A stretch of 48,600 bases of DNA from contig JASDWX010000098.1 in NCBI GenBank assembly GCA_041890515.1, positions 1 through 48,600 on the forward strand, written 5' to 3'. Shown here in pieces: positions 9,022 to 17,848 of this stretch. Under the pieces are notes generated by a model. The model had not been told where the DNA came from. It searched no databases and was given only the letters and a program-made list of their open reading frames with translations. Position numbers and translations under genes: made by a program. The first letter of the stretch is position 1. Each line of letters begins with the position of its first letter. This stretch comes from Colwellia_A sp041890515 (GTDB taxonomy: Bacteria > Pseudomonadota > Gammaproteobacteria > Enterobacterales > Alteromonadaceae).

Positions 9022-10051
9022 AATCTAAATTGAATTTTTTTGTGGTTTGTCCGTGATATAGACTAATGCAAACATCAGCTAACAAGATAAAAGGGTTAAA
9101 ATCACTGCTGGTTTTACTGATCAAGTCTGCTTGCGCTAAACGTGCTTGAGCTTGGTTTATATTGTCGCGAGTAATATGATTAAGTGCATATTGGTACAGT
9201 GGTTTCTTTTTATCCCATATACGGTATTTCTTATAAATACTGTCGATACTCTCGCCTTGTTCAAGCTGTTCCAACATAATGGAAAGCTGGGCAATCTCTT
9301 TATGAATAACCCAAACAAGCTGCCCAATGGCTGCACCTTCGTGTTGCAGTTGGTCAAGCATACTAATACATTTAGTAAGATTACCACTGAGTAGGGTATC
9401 AACAACCTGAAAAGCGTTAAACTTAGCTTGTTTGATGAGTAATTTTTCTGCTTCTTCACTTGTGATGATTTGAGCACCAAATAACAATGAAAATTTCTGT
9501 AACTCTTGTTCTAACGCAGGTAAATTTCCTTCAAATAATTCTATCATCAGGGGTATAACGTCATGATGAACATTTAACTGTTGTTGTTTTATTTGTTGAT
9601 TTAACCACTGTTGTAGCTGACGACCTTCGATATCGTAAAGAGGCAAAAAGCAACCTAATTTTTCTAAGGTCTTAAACCATTTACGTTTTTGACCCGGGGC
9701 ATCAATTTTAGGTCCATGAAAGATAAGTTGTACGTCTGGATGAAAATTTTCACTGAGTTTAAGTAATATTTTACTGCCTGCATCAGCTATTTTTCCTGTC
9801 ACTAATTCTATTTCAATGATACGTTGCTCAGCAAACAGGCTCATCGCTTGATACTCTTGCACCAATAAATTCCAGTCAAACTTATCATCAGCACTAAAAC
9901 GAATAACTTCACTGAAGCCTTGCTGTTGGCCATATTGTTTTATGGTATTTAAGCTGTCATTTTTTTGCCAAGGTTCATCACCAAAAACTAACCATACAGG
10001 CTTAAAGCCTTGACTGAGTGAATGAGTTAATTGGTTATGATAAATACGCAT
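9008..10051 (-). CDS. holA: DNA polymerase III subunit delta
   Basis: Clamp-loader wrench subunit that opens the beta sliding clamp. It starts MRIYHNQLTHSLSQGF followed by WLVFGDEPWQKNDSL, typical of the degenerate AAA-like first domain. The middle carries the conserved GNLPALEQELQKFSL motif. The 347-residue length matches E. coli HolA. Its ATG overlaps the lptE TAA (TAATG), so translational coupling to the LPS assembly gene is likely. Confidence 0.94.
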   Translation of the reverse strand: MRIYHNQLTHSLSQGFKPVWLVFGDEPWQKNDSLNTIKQYGQQQGFSEVIRFSADDKFDWNLLVQEYQAMSLFAEQRIIEIELVTGKIADAGSKILLKLSENFHPDVQLIFHGPKIDAPGQKRKWFKTLEKLGCFLPLYDIEGRQLQQWLNQQIKQQQLNVHHDVIPLMIELFEGNLPALEQELQKFSLLFGAQIITSEEAEKLLIKQAKFNAFQVVDTLLSGNLTKCISMLDQLQHEGAAIGQLVWVIHKEIAQLSIMLEQLEQGESIDSIYKKYRIWDKKKPLYQYALNHITRDNINQAQARLAQADLISKTSSDFNPFILLADVCISLYHGQTTKKFNLDYEFE

Positions 10052-10572
10052 TAGATGATTATCGTAGAGAGTTCGCGTAAAATTTTATGAGCCGCTTCTT
10101 TACGCATTTCACGCAGCATTAAATTTAGTTCACGACTTTTAGCGAGAGCAATATTCGGATCGTCTTGATAATCACGGCTAAGTTCAAACTCAAATGATCG
10201 TATATCGTCAACAGAAATCGCAAGTTGATAGCGAACGGTGTAAATTAATTCATATTCCGCAACTTGACCATTGGGGAATACGGATAAGGTACTCCGGTTT
10301 AAGCTATCTTTTAAAAGTCGTAATTGAGGAATGTCTTTTATTGGACTCGGCACTAACTTGATATTATTTAAGCTCAGATGCTGTTTGACGAGGCGAGTTA
10401 ATTCACCAAACTTATCTGTCGAACTTATATGCAAGGTTTTTAATTGGGGAGACATCAAATAATCTCCCCGCAAGTGAAAGCCACAGCTTGATAAAAATAA
10501 GGTTAAAAAAGTAATAACAGCAATAGCTGAATGTACTTTGTGTGTTCTTATTGATCTGTGCATGTAGCTCAT
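10051..10572 (-). CDS. lptE: LPS-assembly lipoprotein LptE
   Basis: Outer-membrane lipoprotein that plugs the LptD barrel and helps deliver lipopolysaccharide to the cell surface. The signal sequence ends in the lipobox LSSC (Cys30), followed by GFHLRGDY, the classic LptE mature N-terminus. The 173-residue length is normal. Position between leuS and holA is the conserved one. An in-frame ATG three codons in is an alternative start. The C-terminal half is charged and divergent, as usual for this family. Confidence 0.93.
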   Translation of the reverse strand: MSYMHRSIRTHKVHSAIAVITFLTLFLSSCGFHLRGDYLMSPQLKTLHISSTDKFGELTRLVKQHLSLNNIKLVPSPIKDIPQLRLLKDSLNRSTLSVFPNGQVAEYELIYTVRYQLAISVDDIRSFEFELSRDYQDDPNIALAKSRELNLMLREMRKEAAHKILRELSTIII

Positions 10573-10590
10573 TTTAAGACCTTTAGGCGA

Positions 10591-13194
10591 TTAGTTAGCA
10601 ACAATATTTAGAAGCTTACCTGGTATGTAAATAACTTTACGAACCGTTTTTTCATCTGTAAAGCGTGTAACTGTTTCATCACTCAACCCTAACGCTTCGA
10701 CTTCATCTTTACTCGCCGATGCTGAAACGGTAATTTTTGCGCGTACTTTACCGTTAACTTGAACGATGATTAACTTTTCATCTTCCACTAATGCACTTTC
10801 GTCAACTACTGGCCAAGAGGCTTCTTCTATTGAAGTATTATCATTGTTTGCGTCACCTAATGTTTTCCAAACTTCATGACACATGTGTGGGGTAATTGGC
10901 GTTAGCATGATAATTACAGCACGAACGGCTTCTTGCATTACGGCCCGATCTTCAACGCTTTCTAACTTCGCTTTTGATAAATGGTTCATTAATTCCATAA
11001 TTGAAGCAATAGCCGTATTGAATGTATTTCTACGGCCAATATCGTCACTCACTTTAGCGATGGTTTTATGCAATTCACGACGTAATGTTTTCTGCGAAGC
11101 GTTCAATGTTAGTTCATTTAAAGTTGGTACTTGACCATGTTCTTTAATTTTTTCGCTAAAGTCGAAGGCTAGTTTCCAAACACGTTTCAAAAAGCGATGC
11201 GCACCTTCAACACCTGAGTCAGACCATTCTAGTGTCTGCTCTGGTGGTGAGGTAAACATAATAAATAAACGTACCGTATCTGCGCCATATTTCCCGATAA
11301 CTTCTTGTGGGTCAATGCCGTTATTTTTAGATTTTGACATTTTGCTCATGCCAGCAGAAATTACAGGTTGGCCGTCAAGTTTACTAATAGCAGCGGTAAC
11401 ATGTCCTTTTTCGTCACGTTCAACGTCTACATCAGTAGGTGCAATCCAATCTTGGCCACCATTTTCTGCTTCACGATAATAGGTTTCGGCTAATACCATA
11501 CCTTGACATAATAATTTCTTGAACGGTTCATCACAGTTTACTAACCCCGCATCACGTAATAATTTATGGAAAAAGCGTGCGTAAAGTAAATGTAAAATAG
11601 CGTGCTCAATACCACCAATATATTGATCAACAGGAAGCCAGTAATTCGCTTTGGCTGGATCAAGCATTTGTGTATCGTCGTTTGGTGAACAGTAACGTGC
11701 GTAATACCAAGACGACTCCATAAAGGTATCGAAGGTATCTGTTTCACGAAAAGCTTCTTCACCATTGTGCGTAGTTTTAGCCCACTCTGGGTTGTCTTTG
11801 ATAGGTGAAGTTACACCATTCATTATGACATCTTCAGGTAATTCAACGGGAAGTTGGTCAAAAGGGACCGCTGCAGATTCTCCATTGGCTAAGTGCACCA
11901 TTGGAATAGGTGTACCCCAATAACGTTGACGAGAAACGCCCCAGTCACGTAAACGGTAATTAACTTTAACACTACCTTTGTTCTCACTAATGAGTCTGTC
12001 TGAAATCGCTTTAAAAGCGGCTTCAAAATCTAAACCATCAAATTCACCAGAATTAATTAATAAGCCTTTTTCAGTAATAGCCGCTTTGCTAAAGTCGTCG
12101 TTTTCTGTGCCTGCAATAACTTGAGTAATTTCTAAACCGTATTTAGTTGCAAATTCAAAGTCACGTTGGTCATGTCCAGGAACAGACATAACAGCGCCAG
12201 AACCATAGTCCATTAATACAAAGTTAGCAGCCCAAACAGGAACAATTTCCCCTGTTAATGGATGAATGGCTTTAAGGCCTGTATCGGCACCTTTTTTCTC
12301 CATCGTCGCCATATCAGCTTCAGTAGATTTATTGGTTTTACACTCAGCAATAAAGTCACTTAAAAGACTGTTATTTTTCGCAGCAGCTAAAGCAAGCGGA
12401 TGTTGAGCAGCAAGGGCAACGTAAGTTACCCCCATTAATGTATCTGGACGAGTGGTGTAGATATCAAAACTTTCGTTTGAACCTTCCACTTGAAAGGTCA
12501 TTTCAATGCCTTCGCTACGACCAATCCAGTTACGTTGCATGGTTTTAACTTGTTCAGGCCATTCAGTTAGTTGATCTAAGTCAGTTAATAACTCTTCAGC
12601 GTAATCAGTGATCTTAATAAACCACTGTGGGATTTCTTTACGTTCAACAATGGCACCAGAGCGCCAACCGCGTCCGTCAATAACTTGTTCGTTAGCTAAT
12701 ACTGTTTGGTCAACTGGATCCCAATTTACGGTAGCATTTTTTTTGTAAACTAAACCTTTTTCATAAAGCTGAGTAAAGAACCATTGTTCCCATTTATAAT
12801 AATCTTTTTTACATGTCGCTAATTCACGGCTCCAATCGTAAGCAAAACCTAATGACTTTAATTGGTTACGCATGTAATCAATATTTTCATAGGTCCATTT
12901 TGCTGGCGCTGTTTTATTTTTAATTGCTGCGTTTTCTGCCGGTAAACCAAATGCATCCCAACCCATAGGTTGCATAACATTTTTACCTTGCAAACGCTGG
13001 TAGCGAGAAATAACGTCGCCTAAACTATAATTACGCACATGTCCCATATGTAAACGTCCACTTGGGTAAGGGAACATAGCAAGACAGTAGAATTTTTCTT
13101 GACCGGGTTTTTCTTCGGCTTTAAAAGTATTGTTTTCAGTCCAGAATTTTTGAACTTGCGCTTCGATAGCTTGGGGATTGTAAATGGATTCCAT
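10591..13194 (-). CDS. leuS: Leucyl-tRNA synthetase
   Basis: Class I aminoacyl-tRNA synthetase charging tRNA-Leu. The HIGH-type motif is PYPSGRLHMGH near the N-terminus, the CP1 editing domain contains the conserved TTRPDTLMG, and the KMSKS loop is MSKMSKSKNNG. The frame is open from a GTG at 13212, but the ATG at 13194 is preferred: GAGAA lies upstream and MESIYNP matches the family N-terminus. That gives about 867 residues, normal for bacterial LeuRS. First gene of the minus-strand block, 18 bases before lptE. Confidence 0.96.
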   Translation of the reverse strand: MESIYNPQAIEAQVQKFWTENNTFKAEEKPGQEKFYCLAMFPYPSGRLHMGHVRNYSLGDVISRYQRLQGKNVMQPMGWDAFGLPAENAAIKNKTAPAKWTYENIDYMRNQLKSLGFAYDWSRELATCKKDYYKWEQWFFTQLYEKGLVYKKNATVNWDPVDQTVLANEQVIDGRGWRSGAIVERKEIPQWFIKITDYAEELLTDLDQLTEWPEQVKTMQRNWIGRSEGIEMTFQVEGSNESFDIYTTRPDTLMGVTYVALAAQHPLALAAAKNNSLLSDFIAECKTNKSTEADMATMEKKGADTGLKAIHPLTGEIVPVWAANFVLMDYGSGAVMSVPGHDQRDFEFATKYGLEITQVIAGTENDDFSKAAITEKGLLINSGEFDGLDFEAAFKAISDRLISENKGSVKVNYRLRDWGVSRQRYWGTPIPMVHLANGESAAVPFDQLPVELPEDVIMNGVTSPIKDNPEWAKTTHNGEEAFRETDTFDTFMESSWYYARYCSPNDDTQMLDPAKANYWLPVDQYIGGIEHAILHLLYARFFHKLLRDAGLVNCDEPFKKLLCQGMVLAETYYREAENGGQDWIAPTDVDVERDEKGHVTAAISKLDGQPVISAGMSKMSKSKNNGIDPQEVIGKYGADTVRLFIMFTSPPEQTLEWSDSGVEGAHRFLKRVWKLAFDFSEKIKEHGQVPTLNELTLNASQKTLRRELHKTIAKVSDDIGRRNTFNTAIASIMELMNHLSKAKLESVEDRAVMQEAVRAVIIMLTPITPHMCHEVWKTLGDANNDNTSIEEASWPVVDESALVEDEKLIIVQVNGKVRAKITVSASASKDEVEALGLSDETVTRFTDEKTVRKVIYIPGKLLNIVAN

Positions 13195-13285
13195 TAAAGA
13201 TTTCTCAAACACTTTAGAATGTGGTGTTCATTAGCTTGTCGATATAAATTGACCGCGATCATGAACGCATATAAATAATGGCGAT

Positions 13286-13315
13286 AGAATACCTTATATA
13301 CCTTAGTTTCGACAA
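13286..13315 (-). promoter_or_regulatory. Possible sigma70 promoter for leuS
   Basis: On the minus strand TTGTCG (complement of 13310-13315) and TATTCT (complement of 13286-13291) are spaced 18 bases apart, about 90 bases before leuS. An 8-bp inverted repeat (CTTGTCGA at 13235-13242, TCGACAAG at 13309-13316) spans the leader. Pattern match only. Confidence 0.35.
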
Positions 13316-13388
13316 GTTTATGTGATTAATTTTTTCTATAAATGATTGTCTAGCTATACTTTGATGATATGTCGTCGAGGAGTCGGTT

Positions 13389-13874
13389 ATGAAATCAAAA
13401 AACAGTATTTTTCAAGATCTTTACCAAGCATTAGTGACATGGGCTGAGGACGTTAATCAGCATGAAATTACAGATATTGTTGAGGGCGTTGAACAAAGCA
13501 AATTATACCTTAAAGCGGCAGAGCAATTACCTGAAGAGAAAGTTAAGCAGTTTCTTGATAATCTGCATTTGGATATCAAAGAGTTTATTCAGCGAAATAA
13601 AGCAGATGTTAAAGGTTCGCTGTATTTAGCGCTAATGAATGAATCATTCTGGAAAAACATGCAGGATATTACGGATAAGTCGCAAGTAGAATGGTCGGAA
13701 CTTAAAGAAGATTTTAATCATCATGGAGAATACCAAAGTGGTGATTTCATAGGGTTTGGTATTTTAGAGTGCCAAAACTGTCATGAAAAAATCACTTATA
13801 GCCATGCCTCTGATGTAGCTGACTGCTTTGCATGTGGTGGGCGTTCTTTTATCCGTTTATCTTTTTCTCCTTAG
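13389..13874 (+). CDS. ybeL: YbeL-like zinc-ribbon protein (DUF1451)
   Basis: A 161-residue cytoplasmic protein with a helical, highly charged N-terminal part (about residues 1-110) and a C-terminal zinc ribbon: CQNC near residue 127 and CFAC near residue 149, both CxxC. This architecture and its divergent position beside leuS match E. coli YbeL. The function of the family is unknown. The ATG has GAGGAG at 13377-13382. Confidence 0.88.
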   Translation: MKSKNSIFQDLYQALVTWAEDVNQHEITDIVEGVEQSKLYLKAAEQLPEEKVKQFLDNLHLDIKEFIQRNKADVKGSLYLALMNESFWKNMQDITDKSQVEWSELKEDFNHHGEYQSGDFIGFGILECQNCHEKITYSHASDVADCFACGGRSFIRLSFSP

Positions 13875-13995
13875 TTTTACATTGAAGGTGTTGGACTAAT
13901 GTTTTACTAATTATTGCAAATGAGAGTAAACTGATCACATTTATATTATTTATTATAATCCGCCTGTTTTTTAAGCGTTATCAGTGAGATATTGC

Positions 13996-16398
13996 ATGCC
14001 TTCAACCGTTACATCAACGTCATCAGTAACCCGTTTACCTGTTGAGCAGTTAACTGCTCAGTTATCTGCGAAACAATTTACCTATTGTGAAGTGACACCC
14101 GATGTAGAACAAATTTTTATTGGCCATACCCGTGCTAAAGAAGCACTTGAATTTGGTTTGTCCATGGATGCCCTTGGCTTTAATATTTTCGCTATGGGTG
14201 AACATGGCACTGGCCGACAGACATTAATAAAACAAATGTTAGCTGTTACCGCGGGTGATGAAAACACGCCACATGAATGGTGTTATATCAATAATTTTGA
14301 TGATGTCCATGCACCACATAAATTATATGTAAGCGCAGGAGATGGTAAACAATTACTCGCTCGCATTAATACTTTTATTGATGAGTTATTAGATTTATTT
14401 CCAGAAATATTTGATAACCCAAGTTATCAACGCCAAAAGTCAGCGGTAGATAGAGAATTTAATAAGAAATACGATAAAGCTATCTCCGAGGTGGAAGAAA
14501 GCGCTTTGAAAGATAATGTTTTATTGTTTGAAGAAAATGGAGAAATTGGTTTTTCTCCCTTAGTGGATGGTAAACCATTAAATGATAAGGAATTTGCGAG
14601 CCTAGATGAGGGAAAACGTGCTGATTTTTATGTGTTGTTAGATAAATTAGAGAATTTTCTTTCGGAAAAACTGATTGAACTACCGCAATGGAAGCGAATT
14701 TCGTCTGATAAGTTACGTAAATTAAAAAATGAAACAACTGAGCAGGCTATCCGACCCTTTTTAAAAGAACTAGAACATGAATTTGCGAGTAATATAGGTG
14801 TTTTAAAATATTTGTCGAAAGTAAAAGCACATGTTGTTGATACGGTATTAGAAATTCTCGTCGATGAAAGTACTGAAAACAGAAATGATAAAGATGCTCG
14901 GAAATTAATGGTAGAGCAATTTTTACCTAATTTACTTGTTCCACAAGAAAGTAATGCAGGCGCACCTGTTATATATGAGCAAAACCCAACATTTCAAAAT
15001 TTATTTGGTCACGTCGATTTTGCGAGTTTTCAAGGTAGTACTTATACAAGTTATCGGTTAATAAGAGCGGGTGCCTTACATAAAGCAAATGGCGGTTATT
15101 TAATTTTAGATGCGGATAAACTGTTGAATCAGCCTATGGTATGGGCACGGTTGAAGTTAGCACTTAAATCACAAGAAATTACCATTGAAAGTCCTTATTC
15201 AGAATATAGTCAACCGGGTTCATTCAGTTTACAGCCAGAAAAAATTCCATTAAAAGTGAAAGTTATCTTACTGGGTGATCCTGAAATTTATTACATGCTT
15301 CAAGATTATGACCAAGAGTTTACTGAACTATTTCGTGTATTGGCTGATTTTGATCAGTACCTTGATAGTAACGAAGAAAACCTTAATGACTATGCACACT
15401 TAATTCGTCAACGTGCCTATAAAAATAATTACCCGCATGTTAGTGACGAAGCGGTGCTTGAACTCGTTCGTTATGCGTTAAGACGTGCAGAGCACCAGCA
15501 TAAGATTTCAGCTAATATTGTACAAGTTAACGATTTACTGGATGAAGCGTTTTACCTCTGGAATAAAGGAGGGAGTGAAGGTGAGTTAACGGCAAATTAT
15601 GTAACCTTGGCATTAGCGGCTAAACAGCGAAGAACAGGCCGTATGAGTGAAGCGTGGCTGGGTGAGATAAAAGAAAAGCAAGTGCTTATTGATATTGATG
15701 GACAGCACATAGGCAAAGTAAATGGGTTAACTGTTTTAGAGATTGGTGATAGTGTTTTTGGTACGCCAGCTCGCATTACTGCAACTGTTTATGCGGGTAG
15801 TGAAGGGGTTACTGATATTGAACGTGAAGTCGATTTGGGTAAATCTATTCATTCTAAAGGTGTGTTATTACTCACGGGATATTTAGGTCATAAATACGGT
15901 CAAGGTTTCCCTGTGTCAATTTCTGCTAACTTAGCGATTGAACAATCTTATGGCCATATCGATGGTGACAGTGCTTCAATGGCTGAACTTTGTGCCCTTA
16001 TTTCTGCGATATCGTTATTACCAATTGATCAAGGGCTTGCTATTACAGGATCAATTAACCAACACGGTGGAGTACAATCTATTGGTGGTGTTAATGAGAA
16101 AATTGAAGGTTTTTATCGCTTATGCAAAGACGTAGGTTTAACGGGTAAGCAAGGGGTTATAATTCCTAAAACCAATGTCAATAACTTGATGTTAGCCGAC
16201 GAAGTGATTGAAGCCGTTAAAAATCAGCAGTTTTCCATTTATGCGGTTGAAGACATTGATCAAGCACTAGAATTGTTAATGAATGAATCTGCTGGAAAAA
16301 TTAGTAAAATAGGCCGCTATCCAAGAAAATCTATTCATGCGCTGGTCTTGAATAAACTTTCACTTTTTTCAGATTTATTAAATGGCGCTGACGAGTAG
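13996..16398 (+). CDS. ATP-dependent Lon-family protease (LonH/YcbZ type)
   Basis: Large AAA+ protease of the Lon family, YcbZ/LonH branch. An N-terminal P-loop-like GEHGTGRQT lies near the beginning, a coiled middle follows, then a Walker B-like GGYLILDADKL. The C-terminal Lon protease domain has the Ser in DGDSAS and the Lys in GGVNEKIEGF, spaced 43 residues apart as in classical Lon. A frame-consistent GTG at 13984 is possible, but the ATG at 13996 is a likelier start. About 800 residues, longer than E. coli YcbZ (586) because of the extended middle. It is followed by a small hairpin and then the nuo promoter region. Confidence 0.88.
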   Translation: MPSTVTSTSSVTRLPVEQLTAQLSAKQFTYCEVTPDVEQIFIGHTRAKEALEFGLSMDALGFNIFAMGEHGTGRQTLIKQMLAVTAGDENTPHEWCYINNFDDVHAPHKLYVSAGDGKQLLARINTFIDELLDLFPEIFDNPSYQRQKSAVDREFNKKYDKAISEVEESALKDNVLLFEENGEIGFSPLVDGKPLNDKEFASLDEGKRADFYVLLDKLENFLSEKLIELPQWKRISSDKLRKLKNETTEQAIRPFLKELEHEFASNIGVLKYLSKVKAHVVDTVLEILVDESTENRNDKDARKLMVEQFLPNLLVPQESNAGAPVIYEQNPTFQNLFGHVDFASFQGSTYTSYRLIRAGALHKANGGYLILDADKLLNQPMVWARLKLALKSQEITIESPYSEYSQPGSFSLQPEKIPLKVKVILLGDPEIYYMLQDYDQEFTELFRVLADFDQYLDSNEENLNDYAHLIRQRAYKNNYPHVSDEAVLELVRYALRRAEHQHKISANIVQVNDLLDEAFYLWNKGGSEGELTANYVTLALAAKQRRTGRMSEAWLGEIKEKQVLIDIDGQHIGKVNGLTVLEIGDSVFGTPARITATVYAGSEGVTDIEREVDLGKSIHSKGVLLLTGYLGHKYGQGFPVSISANLAIEQSYGHIDGDSASMAELCALISAISLLPIDQGLAITGSINQHGGVQSIGGVNEKIEGFYRLCKDVGLTGKQGVIIPKTNVNNLMLADEVIEAVKNQQFSIYAVEDIDQALELLMNESAGKISKIGRYPRKSIHALVLNKLSLFSDLLNGADE

Positions 16399-16404
16399 TC
16401 AGCG
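16386..16404 (+). terminator. Hairpin over the lonH stop codon, weak terminator candidate
   Basis: A perfect 7-bp GC-rich stem (CGCTGAC / GTCAGCG) with loop GAGTA contains the TAG stop of the protease gene. Only a short T tract follows a few bases later, so it may attenuate rather than terminate. Confidence 0.35.
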
Positions 16405-16479
16405 TGCGGTTTACCTCTCATTCCTCCCTCTATAAATGTCTGAAAAAATAGTTATTTATCATTTTAAATTGAATGATTA

Positions 16480-16509
16480 TTGTGCAGATTTCTAAATCTT
16501 TTCTATACT
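16480..16509 (+). promoter_or_regulatory. Likely sigma70 promoter of the nuo operon
   Basis: TTGTGC at 16480-16485 and TATACT at 16504-16509 are spaced 18 bases apart. This predicts a start near 16516 and a nuoA leader of roughly 205 nt. Pattern match only, but it is the best promoter-like pair in the 317-base gap. Confidence 0.5.
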
Positions 16510-16520
16510 CAACGTAAGTC

Positions 16521-16716
16521 ACTTAAATAAGGCTTTTACCGTTTACATACGGGTAATTGTCTTAAGTAAGCTAACACGGACAGTTAACAGTCCAAGCTAT
16601 TTACGGTATCTCATATTTTCGTTATAGCTTTAAGATAATAATAATATTTTTCGATAAGTATGCTGTCTATCGTTAAAGCTTTCTTCATTTTTAGATGATG
16701 AAAGCTTATTGAGGAG
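16521..16716 (+). promoter_or_regulatory. Structured nuo leader
   Basis: Three pairing elements precede nuoA: ACTTAA/TTAAGT (16521-16526 with 16562-16567) enclosing TTACC/GGTAA; GGAC/GTCC (16578-16581 with 16590-16593); and a 13-bp stem with one mismatch (16676-16688 with 16695-16707) ending just before the GAGGAG ribosome-binding site at 16711-16716. No known riboswitch was recognised. Confidence 0.4.
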
Positions 16717-16721
16717 TTCGT

Positions 16722-17159
16722 GTGAATTTATCTAATCAGAACGCTGAAATATGGCCGATAGCGGCATATTTTCTTATTCTTATTGTCATGCTCATTGCCA
16801 TGATGTTGTTATCTCATATCCTGGGCCCTAAAACACGCAGTCGTGCAAAAAACACCCCTTATGAGTCTGGCATAATTGCCGCCAGATCTTCGAGTAATAA
16901 TAATCATACACGTTTTACCAATCACTTCTTTTTATACGCCATTTTTTTTGTAATTTTTGACTTAGAAACAATCTATTTGTTTGCTTGGGTTATTGCCTTT
17001 GATGAAGTCGGTTGGGCAGGCTTTATCGAAGCTAGCATTTTTATCGGTGTATTATTAGCGGGGCTGATTTATATCATTCGTATTGGCGCTTTAGAGCTTA
17101 AACATCGCCATTTACCATTTCGTCACCAGCAATCTGCTGAACATGTAAGGAAAGATTAA
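16722..17159 (+). CDS. nuoA: NADH-quinone oxidoreductase subunit A
   Basis: Small membrane subunit of complex I with three transmembrane helices. The loop between helices 1 and 2 has the conserved YESG motif (TPYESGI), and helix 2 has the acidic FVIFDLETIYLF segment. The start is GTG (16722-16724) with a strong GAGGAG six bases upstream. The 145-residue length is normal. It is the first gene of a complete thirteen-gene nuo operon and is separated from nuoB by two bases. Confidence 0.96.
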   Translation: MNLSNQNAEIWPIAAYFLILIVMLIAMMLLSHILGPKTRSRAKNTPYESGIIAARSSSNNNHTRFTNHFFLYAIFFVIFDLETIYLFAWVIAFDEVGWAGFIEASIFIGVLLAGLIYIIRIGALELKHRHLPFRHQQSAEHVRKD

Positions 17160-17161
17160 TC

Positions 17162-17800
17162 ATGGAATGGTCGCTAACAAAAGCAAAGCTTGATGAAGAA
17201 ATGTCGCAAGCTAAAGGAATTTCAGAAGAAGAATTAAACCGTAGTGTGATGATGGCGAAACTCGATGACATGGTTAATTGGGGAAGAAAAAACTCTATTT
17301 GGCCGTTTAATTTTGGCTTAAGTTGTTGTTATGTCGAAATGGCGACTAGCTTTACATCGCGTCACGATATTGCGCGTTTTGGTGCTGAAGTCATTCGCGC
17401 AACACCTCGTCAAGCAGACCTAATGGTTATTTCTGGTACGTGTTTTCGAAAGATGGCACCGGTTATACAACATTTGTACGACCAGCTACTAGAGCCTCGA
17501 TGGATTATTTCTATGGGCTCATGTGCTAATTCTGGCGGCATGTATGATATTTACAGTGTTGTACAGGGCGTAGACAAGTTTATTCCTGTTGATGTTTATG
17601 TGCCTGGGTGTCCGCCAAGACCTGAAGCCCTACTTGAAGCGTTATTACTTTTACAAAATAGCATTGAACACCAACCCAGACCCTTAAGTTGGACTGTTGG
17701 TGAACAGAATGTTAGCCAAATTGCTAAACCTTCATTACGCGATATAAAACAACAAGAGCGCATTGACGTTACTACCTTAGATCCCCCTGACAGGTGTTAA
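17162..17800 (+). CDS. nuoB: NADH-quinone oxidoreductase subunit B
   Basis: Peripheral-arm subunit carrying cluster N2, the last 4Fe-4S centre before quinone. The ligands are visible: the tandem Cys55-Cys56 (SCCYVEMA), Cys121 (GSCANSGG) and Cys150 (VPGCPPRPE). An additional Cys94 occurs in SGTCFRKMAP, where other members usually have a different residue. 212 residues, slightly shorter than the E. coli protein. A 48-base gap precedes nuoCD. Confidence 0.96.
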   Translation: MEWSLTKAKLDEEMSQAKGISEEELNRSVMMAKLDDMVNWGRKNSIWPFNFGLSCCYVEMATSFTSRHDIARFGAEVIRATPRQADLMVISGTCFRKMAPVIQHLYDQLLEPRWIISMGSCANSGGMYDIYSVVQGVDKFIPVDVYVPGCPPRPEALLEALLLLQNSIEHQPRPLSWTVGEQNVSQIAKPSLRDIKQQERIDVTTLDPPDRC

Positions 17801-17848
17801 AAAAAACCAAAATAAATAAAATCAATAATAAGGTAGGGCGTTTAATTC

